This document shows positions 1-10,892 of a stretch of 64,000 nucleotides of DNA, one piece after another (position 1 is the stretch's first letter; the number at the start of each line of letters is the position of its first letter). The notes beneath the pieces are model-generated. The model worked only from the letters and a program-made list of their open reading frames with translations. It was not told the origin of the DNA and searched no databases. This DNA is from Vermamoeba vermiformis (taxonomy: Eukaryota > Tubulinea > Echinamoebida). The DNA lies in assembly GCA_045837725.1 (NCBI GenBank), contig JBEWZL010000053.1, positions 1 to 64,000 of the forward strand. Direction: 5' to 3'. Made by a program: the position numbers and the translations under genes.

Positions 1-2048
1 TAACCTTTCTATTATTAATTTAGGTGCCCGTTAATAAATATTATGACGAAATGGGATGCAATAAATACAATTGATTGATAGGACACTTTTCAGTAATCAC
101 GACACGAGCTGTGGATATTCTACGAGATATTTAAATATTTAATTTTATATTTTAATATTTTATGTATTGTTTGATATAAAACGGCGACTTATTACAGAAT
201 GATTAATAATAACATCCCCTTCGTCCCAGATCCGCCAGCAATTTCGGTGCATACATTATTTTGTATACACAGATTATAATGTACACGAAAAAGGAGAACC
301 AATTAGCCAAGTAATTAACAATGTTTTATTCAAACAAAGTGGAGAATACAATGACGTTGGAAAAGAGATCGCTATTCCACGGAAGAACATGTGAGACTAC
401 TGGGGCATCTTTGTGTAGCTCGGATCCAGACTTTTCCGGCTTTTGTTATAGCCCATGCCTCGTAGATCACTTGGTCAAGCGCTGTTGCTGGCGCTAGCTG
501 AACCAACAGTCTTGCCTCTTCTACAGAGAGTCGTACGTACTTGCGGTTTTCAGCGTCGGTAACGCAAACTCTGATGCAACTGCAGGTAGGGTAATTTACT
601 GGGTTCCAGTCCATGTTCATTTGTGGTCGTGTTTTGCTGTTTGAAGTTAAAAAACTTATTTTTTTTTCACCGGTTATTTTGTTACCTTGTCGAAGCCTCG
701 ACAACCAGAGCTCTGTAGACCAAACCAATTAATTGTCAATGTAATTAACAGTGCTGTCTCGGAAACGGATTATCAGGTACTTTAATTCGTGACTGGCAGT
801 CTGACATACGGATGTCAATAAATATTTTTCATTTCAACCCTTCGTTTCTTGAATAATTCTTTTTATTAATGGATATCCCCCCCACCTAGCATCTTTCATA
901 GCGCGTAAGGCTTAGGACACTGACTTACAAGTACGAATAATTTTTTGTATTGTTTTGGATGCAGGTTTTATAGCACTCAAGTGACGCACTACACGGCATA
1001 AATTCAAGTGTAGCACGTTTCGAAATCAAACCTGGCTTGTCAACGCTCAGCTGTAGCCACATTCCTAAAAGTCCTGCAGAGAAATTTTCGGTACGTAAAA
1101 CCTTACATTTTCCAAACCTCTGAAGGGTTAGTTTAGGTCGTAACACGCGAGCTACGAGGTTTGCGAGGGTTTGAAAGCCAGTGCGCACCCGTGGGTTTGC
1201 CAGAGGGATGAGCAAACCCTCTGTTAAAACAACGTAAGTCAAGGAGTATGCCTTGTCACGAATATTACTAACAGCGTTAGCAGTGCACGGAATTAATGCA
1301 TTCATCAATTATTCTTGCCAAGGGCTAGCACAGAGGAACGAGACTCCTGTTTGTATACACAATCGGTGGAATGTATATGACAAACAAATTTGTATACACA
1401 ATTTACAAAATGCACATGTTATTTAAAGTAAATGTCCCTGTTGTACTGTAGACTCTCCTCAGTGTTTCCTTTATTATTCTCGACTGATAAATGCTTAAAA
1501 ATAGGAGCAAATTCCGTTCCCAAGTCCTAAAGATGCAAGAGCACTTGTATATATACATAACAGATTTCGTATACACATTCACTCTTTTTTAATGCGGACT
1601 GGGTAACAACTGGAAGGAAGAAGAATAACACAATTTAAGTATATTAATAGGCATTTCCTAAAAATGCTTTGAAAAAAGCGTTCATGGAACCATAAGCAAT
1701 CAAACTTTAAATTTTGTATATACTTTTTTATTTTGTATACGCATTACACGGCAAGTTTCATTGTTTAATGTCACAAAAGCCTATAAACCTAAGCCAGCCT
1801 ACTCCTAAGGCTATATATAATTCTAAGTAAATTAAAGTTAAACTTGTCTCTTAGTGTTTTTATTTTGGCATGCTTTTCAATGCAAAAGTGACTGCAAAAA
1901 GACAAAAAAAGTCAAAATTTAACAAAAAAGGGGTTTAACTGGACTTTAAACTCTATAACCCTTAAATTTCTATAACCCAGAAGCCTACTATAATTTGTTT
2001 ATTTTAGTAACTTTTCAAGGCTAGCCCTATATGGCCAGGCCATTTTAC
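1..2048. other. No supported gene; TTTGTATACAC motif cluster
   Basis: I found no convincing gene here. Two minus-strand open frames (372-728 and 925-1308) show no recognisable domain and no consistent exon partners. The stretch is AT-rich and carries at least four close copies of the motif TTTGTATACAC or a near match (around 259-270, 1349-1360, 1389-1399 and 1565-1576), with a weaker copy TTTGTATACGC near 1731-1741. The palindromic core is GTATAC. It lies directly outside the left end of the transposon that starts near 2049. It could be a decayed element or a regulatory or subterminal repeat cluster; the sequence alone does not decide. Confidence 0.5.
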
Positions 2049-2074
2049 ATATGGCAAGATCCACGAGTCTCAGC
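2049..2074 (+). repeat. Left terminal inverted repeat
   Basis: The 26 bases here are the exact reverse complement of 7258-7283. Identity stops one base outside (C against T after complementing) and directly inside, so this is a sharply bounded TIR. It probably marks the transposase cleavage end. Confidence 0.92.
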
Positions 2075-2267
2075 TTATGAGAAATTGTAATATGTAAGCA
2101 GAACAAGAAGAAAACTGTAAAAGTTTAACAAAAATAAAGGCGTTCGATGATGAAACTGCAAAATTTAAAGATAAAAGGAGTAGTAAAATAAATTCTAAGA
2201 ATACCAATTTATTTAGTTAGTAGAGCAAAAACCTTCGAGCAAGGATAAAAAGATCTACAAAAAGTGC

Positions 2268-4993
2268 TTAGTCGTCTTCTTCTGTTAAAGCAAATCGACG
2301 GACTGGTGACATTTGCCCGTCTTCTGCATCACCAACATCAGCTTCTTCAACATTGTTGTTGTTGAATTTCGGCATTGGAGTGGTTCCTCGGACACTTGGA
2401 GTAACAGGCAACAAAGGCTCATCAAAGGCGTCTGGCAAAAAAGCTTTGGCTGGAGTGCTTGGCTGTTGGGCTGTCCCCTCAGGTGCAGCAAGAGAGGACA
2501 CAGCAAGGGCAGTAGAGACAGCTAGAGCAGCCTGGGGGTCATCGACAGAGCGGCTCAAAACTCGGCAAACGTGGGCTTTAATCTTGTTCTTCAGTGGGCC
2601 GTTGGTGATGTAGCCCACGTAGCTGCGGCTTGATAGGGCAGCAGCAATGTAACCGGTCTGTAAATGAGTTAGTAAAGCAAGGCGAAGGATACAACACGAC
2701 ATACACCAGATAAGTTGTTGAGCTCCAAAATAACACCATCAGCAGGAGTGTACACAGAGAAGATGAAGCACAGAACCTGGACTGGAGGTTGGCGGGGAAA
2801 CAATGCCGTTGAGGTCAAACTGAGCTTTTCACGAAGCATCTCGTAAGCAGGAGGTGTTTTAAAGACACCATGCTGCCAATTTGGGTTGTAATGCCCATGC
2901 TTGACCCAGTTACCTTCATTGGTATTAAAACATGGAGCATTGCCAGCACGAAGGCGCAAGAAGTAGAAATCCCACGTGGTTTGAACAGGATTAATGCCAG
3001 TGAAGGACTTAACAGGAGGGGCGCTCAGGCATGCAGTGTACTTGAACTCGAAAACCAAAGGATTCTGTGGTTGAGAAAGCGAGTGAAAAATTGAATACGC
3101 TGCGCTTGGATCCGCAAGAATGACCAGGCGAGAAGAAAGGTGCATGCATTTCAGAATTGGCTGCAGCAAGGAGTTGCGGAATTGCTCAGCATTTTCAAGC
3201 ACCAAGAAAATAAGATCTGCTCTGAGCTGCAGCTGAATATGAGAGAAGGAGTTCACCACTCGGAAATGCGGGTCAAAATGCTTTTCAACATTAGCCACCA
3301 AGTCTTTGCGGAAGGGAACATCCTCGTCCACGTCACTCTCAGATTCATCATTGCCAGGCGCAGTAATGACAGCGCCTTCACTATCGTCCTTCTTCTGTGA
3401 AACGTAATGAGAAAAGAAAAACGCGCGGCGCGTTTTTGGTGACTTACATTTGTACGTGACTTTTTTTGTGGTGGTTCTGCATCTGCAGGTGCAGCAGGGT
3501 CGCGGTCTCGTTTTCGGGATTCCTTTTCTGGAACAGGGAGATCAACTGGCAAGCGTTCTTTAAGAACCTTATCTGCACCTTTCGTGTTCTTTGAGGCAGT
3601 AGGTGACTTCTACAAGGAGTCAGATTGGTGGGGGCAAAAACGCGTGGCGTGTTTTTAAGGGTACTTACAGGTACTGTTTTTGTTGTTGCAACAGCTTTGA
3701 CTTTCACGCTTTTCACAGCAACAGAGGCGTTCAAATCTTTGATGAAGGCTTGCATTGCAGCACTCTCCAAATCATTTGCCGTAGCGGTCTCCAATGCTTC
3801 AAAAGTTCCAGCTTGGATTGCTTCCACATAGTCTTCCAGAAGATCCGCATTGGGTGCCTGCTGCCTGACATAATCAACCATTGAAACAATGTGTGCTTGA
3901 CGAGCAACGATGCCAGAAAACTCTGAAAATGATTAGATGGTAAAAACGTGCCACGCGTTTTTGCTTACCAGTCAAACTTGCTTTGTTGTCGTTTTTGATA
4001 GCCCACGACACAAATTCCTCAATGGCAGCAAGTTTGTACATATCGTCCAACTTCCAGAATGCTTTGTTCTCAGTGATGCAAGATAGCTTCATGGGGTTTT
4101 TGTAGCCGTACTTCAGATGCAACTCCTTGAGTTTCTTGTAAACAGCGTTTTGGGCAATGTCTTCCGCTCCTTTGTTTGTTAGCTTGTTGTATGCGGTGTA
4201 CAACTTCTTGGCCAAGTCCAACGCGAGCCCATCACGTTTTCCCTGTCGTCCTCGTTAGAAAGAATTATTGGCCTTCAAATATTGCTACTTACAGACAACT
4301 GGTGAATGCGTGCCCAGTTTACCGTGACCTTTTTTCCCTTCGTTTTTGTTCGTACACCAGGCATTTCAAGGTACCGAATTAGCTTCTGCAGGTACTCGAA
4401 CCAAGGGGCTTTGGCAGTACCATCTTGCGCTTTAGCATTATTTGCACCAGCAAGAACCTCGCGTTCTTCTTCAGTCATGGTAACTCCGTTGAGAGAAGCC
4501 TTCAAAATGAGGCATGGCCACTCTTCAATATCACTACAAAAAGTTAGCTAGAGCAAAAACGCGTCACGCGTTTTTACTCACTGGCTTTGTAAAACTTCAA
4601 AACGGTGATTTCCACCAAGAATTAGGTACTCGGGCTTCTTATCTTTGTTAATTTTGTCTTCTTCGGGAAGCTCTTGTAACAGAAAAGGCTCGCTATAATC
4701 CAAGCCTTTGTCGAAGTTTCCTCCACCCATCTTTATTATTTGTTGCTCGATGGTTTTTTTGCCTTCTTCCGTCACCAAACGGTAGTTTCCTGAATGGAGG
4801 TTAGTAAAAACGCGCCACGCGTTTTTGCTCCCGTACCTCGTTTTGTCATTTGAGACAGCAGAACATTGCGTGGCTTATCGTACTTCAGCCATTTCTGGAG
4901 CAGTTCTATGGGCTTGTCTATGTTGACAAGCTGTTGTTCCTCGTCTGTATCCTCCTGTTTCTTGGAGGTATTTCTTTTATTTGTGTTGCTCAT
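2268..4993 (-). CDS. ParB/sulfiredoxin-fold-like protein of the transposon
   Basis: Eight exons join in frame to about 791 aa: 4837-4993, 4582-4789, 4293-4533, 3969-4242, 3669-3922, 3448-3609, 2705-3394, 2268-2657. Near residues 107-120 the protein reads YLILGGNHRFEVLQ, the G-x-N-H-R signature of the ParB/Srx superfamily, followed after one splice by a short hydrophobic strand (WPCLIL). The middle is helical with no domain I recognise. Residues around 395-430 are basic and nuclear-signal-like (ESRKRDRD, QKKSR), and the C-terminus is acidic. ParB-fold proteins can bind palindromic DNA or hydrolyse nucleotides. A role in transposition is inferred from location only. Introns 3395-3447, 3610-3668, 3923-3968, 4534-4581 and 4790-4836 contain the element palindrome; 2658-2704 and 4243-4292 do not. 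Confidence 0.82.
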
Positions 4994-5719
4994 GTTTGAA
5001 GGGAATGAATAATGACCGCATAAAAATTTTTTTTGTTCGACGGTTTGACCAAACGTTGACCGTTGACCAAACGTTGACCAGGTCCAAAAGGAAAAACGCG
5101 CCACGCGTTTTTGCCATTCATATGGTTAATCACAACAACAATGGACACACCTCTTCTTGATGTCGTTCTTGCTCTACCTCCGCACGAAATTGAGCCTGCT
5201 ATTTTGGACGTTTTGCAGCATCATCGCATCACTCTGCACTTGCGTGTTCTCAAGCATGCTTCTGTCCAGCATGCTCTGCTATCAAATTACGGTAGATCCC
5301 TGCGGATTGCGGCAAGCAGTGAACGCACTTCAGGGTTCTTCCGTGGATCTTTGTCCTCAATGCTTCACGCTTCGATTGACAAGGCAGCAGTTGCTTCATT
5401 GCTTAATGTATCACCAAGTAGCGTTTCTCGTGCGCTTTCCATTTCAAATGAACGCTATCACAATGGGTTAATGACTGGCATTCACAACAAGTTTGCTTCC
5501 CCCACCAAGTACAAAGTTAGTCGACTTCCCGTGGCCACCTCCATTGTGACTGATTGGATAATTTCACACTGTCGCCCTTCTGCAAACTCGGCAAATGTTG
5601 TTCGCAATCGCAATGCTGATGGCACATGGTCTTATGAAATAATGCACTACCGCAATGAATCAATTGCAGAGCTGTTCACCAAGTACAAGGCAGGTACCAA
5701 AAACGCGTGACGCGTTTTC
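3417..5719. repeat. Seven copies of a ~21-bp palindrome in transposon introns and promoter
   Basis: The motif is A5-CGCG-NNN-CGCG-T5. Copies lie at 3417-3437, 3636-3656, 3942-3962, 4555-4575, 4806-4826, 5092-5112 and 5699-5719. Six are inside introns and one is in the divergent promoter. Two arms carry a single CGTG variant, and the last copy ends in C instead of T. I did not notice it elsewhere in the window, and it is CpG-rich against an AT-rich background. Spacer bases are CGG, TGG, CCA, TCA or TGA. Each could fold as a hairpin in RNA or serve as a protein-binding palindrome in DNA. Confidence 0.92.
4994..5140. promoter_or_regulatory. Divergent promoter with four TTGACC boxes and one palindrome
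   Basis: These 147 bp separate the two start codons of the transposon genes and must hold both promoters. TTGACC occurs four times in 35 bp (5045-5050, 5056-5061, 5063-5068, 5074-5079), arranged as two near-identical copies of an AACGTTGACC unit. It is followed by the A5-CGCG-CCA-CGCG-T5 palindrome at 5092-5112. TTGACC matches the W-box core bound by WRKY proteins; that is a motif-level resemblance only. Confidence 0.6.
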
Positions 5720-7179
5720 TAATACCCTTCCTTCAGGTGCAACATCAAGCAGATGCTGTTGGCAAATCTACGTTCTATTCACTTGTGCCCAAATGTGTTT
5801 ATCTTCAGCCCTACTATTCTGGCCTCTGCCCAACATGTGCATCTGATAAACATTGGCAAATGATGCTTAATCGAAACAGGCGCTCTTGGCATGCCGACTG
5901 CCACTGCCAGTGCACCTACTGCACAGTTTGCAACCATGCTCTGTCATGCCCTGCTGATTGTGTTTGCAAAGGTGATGAGTGTCCTATTGAAATGTCAAAC
6001 ATTCCACAACAATGGATTGTTCCTCAGGCCAGCAAGGCTCTGCGCAATGACCGTGACAAGCATGCCCCAAATCAAATGGTACATGTATGGCAGCAAGGCA
6101 CGCGCCGCCAGTTCATGGAGAATTGCAGTCTTGTTGCTGAAAGGTGCACTGATCACAAGCTTCATGTTTCTTGGCAAAAGCAAGTTATTTCAACACTTAA
6201 GAAAAAGCTTCCTTGGAACACTGTAATGATGCGCTGGGATTTCTTGATGAACTATTCCCATGTTAGCTCAGTTGAAGTGGGCAATGCTTTCTATGGGCGC
6301 CGCCAGTCTACTGTTCTAATTGCCACTGTCTGGTATCATGGACCTGACAGTACGCCAGAATCCCCAAAAATCACCAAAACCTACCATGCATTTGTCAGCC
6401 CTTACCTGTCCCATTCTTCTTTGGTTTTTCAGAAAGCATTTGCTGCACTACTTCCACAATTGGATTTGCACACAGATGTTGTCAACTGCATCATTCTCTC
6501 CGATGGTGGCATGCAGCATTTTAAAAACAGAATCTCAATGCATTGGGGAACAACTGTCTTCAACAAGTTCAACATCCGCTTACGTTGGATAATTGACCCT
6601 GCTTACCATGGCAAGGGTGAATGTGATGGCCGTGGTGCTAAGCTGAAAAAGAAAGCTAAAATTCATGTTCTCAAGGAAGATGGTTTCCTTGATACTCCAG
6701 AACAGCTAGCCAATTATTGGAATACAGTGCCAGGTGGCACTTCTTCGTTTCTCAACATAGACTGGGAGGACACAGAACAGGATGTGCAGACGATAAATGG
6801 CATTAAAGCCTGCTATGACTTCTGCTTCTCACGCAATGAAACTCAGTTGTACATGAGGAAATGGCCTTGTGTGTGTGCCGACTGCCTTGACTTTAACTTT
6901 GGCAGTTGCAAGCGAGGTGCTCAAGTAGGAGAATGGCTGTTTCGTCAGACAAAGCCAACCAATGTAAATCACCCAAAAGGACTCAACCCTCCTGTTGTTG
7001 TGGAAGAAGAAGTCGAACACTGTGAGGTTGAGAAAATTGTTGGTAAACGTATGTTCAAAGACAAAGTACAGTATCAGATTAAGTGGCTTGGTTTCACCGA
7101 AGAGTACAATGAATGGAAGTACGAAGATGAAATGGATTGCGAAGACCTTGTTCTTGCTTTTGAAAACGATCACAAATAA
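5141..7179 (+). CDS. DDE-type transposase with HTH, zinc cluster and C-terminal chromodomain
   Basis: Two exons (5141-5693 and 5753-7179) give 659 aa; the start ATG follows an ACAACAACA context. A helix-turn-helix lies at about residues 81-100. A cysteine/histidine-rich zinc cluster spans 210-261. The RNase H-like core has candidate catalytic acids D347 (in RWDFLMN), D435 (in ILSDGGMQHF) and E474 or D476 (in HGKGECDG). A second CxCxxC cluster lies at 557-571. Residues about 607-655 form a chromodomain (KIVGKRMFKDKVQYQIKWLG, then YNEWKYE), which may read histone marks and guide insertion, as in chromoviral integrases. The intron carries the palindrome at 5699. The acceptor could be either of two AGs in the same frame; I chose CAG at 5752. 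Confidence 0.85.
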
Positions 7180-7257
7180 AAATGCAACCCTTTTATTTTT
7201 GTACAATAACAGCAATTTCAACATAAAAATAAATTCTTGTAAATATTGGCGGTTTTG

Positions 7258-7283
7258 GCTGAGACTCGTGGATCTTGCCATAT
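7258..7283 (-). repeat. Right terminal inverted repeat
   Basis: Exact inverted copy of 2049-2074. It lies about 80 bp after the transposase stop codon. Flanking bases outside are ATGAAT, against TTTTAC on the left, so any target duplication must lie within the shared ATAT at the tips. Confidence 0.92.
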
Positions 7284-7703
7284 ATGAATAATCAAAAACA
7301 TGACACAATCAGCAGAAAACCAAAGGAGGTTTTTAGGGCATTCAACCCCACTGATGATACTAAAGGTAACTTAAATGATATTGATTCTTATAAAATTAAT
7401 CCAAAAAAACTCAATCAATAGCTATATAAACTAATCTGCTTACTTGTAGTCTCAATCAAGCAGTGAAAGGCCTTTGCTGAGAAAGTCTACAAGCAGACTG
7501 GTGAAAGAATCCAACAAAAAGCCACCCAGAATATTCATTGCCATGAAAAGAAGTACAATGTGTGAGTGTTTCTTCCTGGTGAGATCATGTGAGTGGATGT
7601 AGGCAAACAGTCAAAATTGAAGAAAAAACGGGAAGTAAAGAAGGCAATAGTTGTAGTGATACTTACCAATAACTACTATCTCATCGAATTTTGGTGAAGG
7701 AGA

Positions 7704-8199
7704 TCAGCAAGGAAAGCAAAAAGAGTTTGGCACGAACAACTTGAGTTGTATTTCAAGAATGTCACATAGAACTTTGTTGGCATCCAAAAATATTTTTGAA
7801 TTAACTTCATCGACAACTACTTCAAATCTTTTTTTTACATCCTTGTTCACTTGATTTTTTAAGTCTACTAATTTATCTATTCCAGGCAAAACTTCATCCA
7901 GCTCACCAAGTTGCCGAAAGGTCTTGTAAGCATCATCACTCATTAAGCCTTCCATTTTGGCTAGTAGCAATTGTAAACAACTATTTTAAGCTTATTATCT
8001 ATACCTTTTTACAATACATTTTGCCTCTCTTGCTTGGCAACGTCAGTTGGGGTGCTGCATTAGTTAACATCCATTGCCGAACAGCAGCTAATATTGGATG
8101 AATAGCTTTGCAAATACACGTTGCTACCTCTTCAATTGATAATTGTTCATTAACAAGCAAATGGTCAAGCATCTGCAGCAGTCCCTCAATCCTCTTCAT
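7704..8199 (-). pseudogene. Broken minus-strand coding fragments, unknown family
   Basis: Two open stretches look protein-like. One at 7999-8199 starts with ATG and reads MKRIEGLLQMLDHLLVNEQL; the other at 7704-7970 contains the helical run EVLPGIDKLVDLKNQVNKDV. A plausible intron (donor GTATAG at 7999, acceptor CTACTAG near 7970) joins them, but the reading phase does not close. I recognise no domain. It could be a decayed gene, an assembly indel, or two unrelated fragments beside the transposon's right end. Confidence 0.3.
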
Positions 8200-8380
8200 T
8201 CAGAACCATTTGGTGGCTACAAGTCCAGCTGGAACTCTATGCCTACCTGGCAAGTTTCTATTTTGTTGCTGTTGCATGCTGAATAATAAAATTCAACTGA
8301 TTTACAAAACATAATTAAATTTTATTTTTACCAAATTAGTACATGACTATCACGCTACATCATGAACTGCACAAACTTAA

Positions 8381-9095
8381 TTAAATATAGTACCTTGCTC
8401 TTTCTTTTTCTCTTTTCACTGCAAACCAGAATTGGACACGACATACCTTGGATTTGATACAATAACTCCATTTGAAATGACCTTGGCGAAGCTCCAAGTA
8501 ATATGGATTGTTGTTTGTGTCTACTAATGTTTTGTTACTGATGTCCTTTCCGAACACGGTAGTGATAAGTTGTGTAGAATTGAAAACTCCACGGACACGT
8601 GTACTGCTTTGTGTTTGGTTTCCTTTGAGCCTCTCCTTCAAAACAGTCCATTTTAACTCTGACGCATCGAAATTGGCAAACAACAGATTTGCAAAGGCAA
8701 CGCTGGGCAACTAATAAATTAATTAATTTATTCAATTAATAATATGTATTTCACTTACCCAAAACTGAAACCTTGCTCGTGGCCTTCCATTGCATCTTTT
8801 TCCCTATTTGGCCTTCGATATAAGCATGAGCCTCATCCGCCACCAAACTTGAGCCAGCGTCGTTATTCACCAAATTTTCCAAAATAGTGCTCTCATGCAT
8901 TATGTGTGCTGTCCTAGGAGTGAGGCGACGACGTGAAACAGCCCGCAATGCTCGTCTTAGTTCTTCATCTTCAGTTCGGCGACGGATGGGACATTGGAAA
9001 CCCCTACGCAGCTCTGGGGTGGCTCTTCTAGCAGGCAAAACTCGTGCACCAGATGAGACGCTGAGTTGCACTAAAGTAGCTTCAGTTGAAGACAT
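8381..9095 (-). pseudogene. Possible broken gene starting MSSTEATL, unknown family
   Basis: An ATG at 9095 opens a 112-codon exon with an Arg-rich segment (ELRRALRAVSRRRLTPRTAH), ending at a strong GTAAGT donor at 8758. The next protein-like stretch (8710-8450, containing SVAFANLLFANFDASELKW) is out of phase with that donor by one base. It would join only through a weak GTTTCA donor 14 nt upstream. No family is recognised. Either the gene is decayed or the assembly has an indel. The stretch 7284-7700 holds nothing I can support. Confidence 0.35.
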
Positions 9096-9241
9096 GATAG
9101 CAATTTTAATATTTAATAAGACAATTTGTTGTTGATAATTCAATACATACCTCATTGCTAGCGTTCATATTTATGTTGTTGTAAAACTTGGGTTATATCA
9201 CGTTGCGAAGGCGATTTTTCAGCATTCACTGAAAACCCGTT

Positions 9242-10680
9242 CTATTGAACTGCCGTAGAAAAGATGTTCGCTATAATCCAACATCCCAGCATCAGTGCGA
9301 GGGTTGTAACGCGCGGGCGTGATAAGTACCACGGTCGCTCGAGGTTTGTTAATAGCCACGCTACACCGGCACGAGCGATGAGAGTCTTCCAGTCCATGCT
9401 TATTGTGAGCTCACCTACAGAAAAGGCGAATGCACAAAAAGTTGCAGCTGTAATCCATTGCAATCGTTGCTCACCGACCAACCGATCGCGGAATAACTTG
9501 AACCAGAACCAGAGCATGTAAAAGCGACTGCACATTGCTACAATATCAAGGTACAGCGACGCATTCGAGGCAGCTAAAACGACTTCGACAAGCACAGCGA
9601 GAGGGAGGTGGATTCGAAGTGTTGGTCGTGCAGGTACCATCGAGATAAAATTCGACACACGTTTGATGGAGTAGGGCAGATATCGTGATAAAGAAAGGAC
9701 ACCACGCATGACCGACGAATGGGGAGCGAGACTAATCACTGCCGACAGTATCAACGGTGAGGCCGCCAGAAACACTGCTTCGAGCGTGGCCGAAGTGCGC
9801 GGAAATATGCCTGAGAAGAGTTAATTGACTGAAAATGGAGTGCAGGAGTGGAGCGTACCAGCAACGAGAGCTCTCTTTTGTTTGACTCTATAGTGCAATA
9901 TCTTTAACACCGCACCTTCGTTGTGTGAGACACATAACAGTGTGACATCGTCGCCCGCGTGCAGTTCTTGGCCTGGACACGTGTCGTCCAGAATCTTGCG
10001 CTGCACGAGTACATCGCGCCGCGTGGAATCTTTCAAATGCACGTACAAATCATGCGTGCGCACCTGGCTGATATTGCCCTCGAATTTAAACAGCAAGCTG
10101 TTGGGAGGGTTAGATTAGTACAGGCGATCGCAAGTCTATGTCATACGTATTCTCCTCTTCAAGTGGTGTAGTCAATGCTATTCGGTTCGTAAATCGATAT
10201 TTGTAATCAATAAGGATCATATTGCGCTCGCGAGCAAAGAACGCATCGAGGTAACGTTCTTTCCAAGGCTGATCGAGTAACTGCGCGGATTAATTTGTTA
10301 TTTTCAATAAAAAAAACAACGTACCTCCATTGTCAATCTTCTATATTGTCCAAACGCCCGGCTTAACACCGCGTGTGGGGCAGTAGGAAATGCATCCCTT
10401 GGTTGAAATTAGTTTTGACCAAACAGGAGGAGACGTAATACACGTACTTTATATATAAATCTCGCCATAATGATTTAGCGATACGTGACCATTTTTTAGA
10501 TACGCTCTCGCACCGTGCCAACGAAAAATGCGACAGATGAAGCAAGATTAGGCACAACAGTTCCTACGAGCATCAAAAAAATATTAAAAAAATTATGATA
10601 GGCTCCAACAAAGCCAAACATGACCCGTGCAGCACCGTCACGTATCAACAAAAATAAATTACCTCAGGTAGGGCGTTCAT
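9242..10680 (-). CDS. F-box protein with hydrophobic, multi-pass C-terminal half
   Basis: Six exons (10663-10680, 10448-10563, 10397-10325, 10280-10147, 10097-9859, 9810-9242) join in frame to 382 aa. The first 45 residues are a clear F-box (MNALPEELLCLILLHL, then KKWSRIAKSLWRDLY), expected to bind Skp1 in an SCF ubiquitin ligase. A central segment of about 110 residues (LLFKFEGNISQVRTHDLYVH onward) is beta-rich and unrecognised. The last ~190 residues contain four or five hydrophobic segments (for example PLILSAVISLAPHSS, YLDIVAMCSRFYMLWFWF, WITAATFCAFAFSVGEL and LALMLGCWIIANIFSTAVQ), suggesting membrane insertion. An 18-nt first exon encodes only MNALPE. The target of the ligase is unknown. 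Confidence 0.8.
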
Positions 10681-10892
10681 TCAAGCAAGACTCCGTTTTG
10701 TATAACGGTTATCGCCGATACATTTATAAACGAAATTATTAATATTTTATTGCCCCCTCGTGAAGGACAGAAGCGAACTTGACGAAAATTATTTTTTATT
10801 TTGTTAAACCTTCCTTTTCAGAACACAACAGGGTAACCCTTTAGGTTCTGCCACCAAACCCTAATAACCCTTTTATTTTGCTTTCCCGTAGA

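Larger units (their letters stand above)
2049..7283. mobile_element. DNA transposon, ~5.2 kb, with 26-bp TIRs and two divergent genes
   Basis: The element is bounded by a perfect 26-bp terminal inverted repeat at 2049-2074 and 7258-7283, whose core reads GGCAAGATCCACGAGTCTC from the left end. The outermost bases are ATAT on both sides, so a 2-4 bp AT-type target duplication cannot be separated from the TIR. Inside are two divergent genes: a ParB-like protein (minus, 2268-4993) and a DDE-type transposase with chromodomain (plus, 5141-7179). Both frames are intact after splicing, and both genes stop within 220 bp of a TIR, as expected for a compact autonomous element. A ~21-bp palindrome recurs in six of eight introns and in the shared promoter. 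I do not recognise a named superfamily with this gene pair. Confidence 0.9.

Noticed and set aside
3417-5719. CGCG palindromes as simple restriction-site or microsatellite noise
   Set aside because: Seven near-identical 21-bp copies confined to non-coding positions of a single element are far beyond chance in AT-rich sequence.
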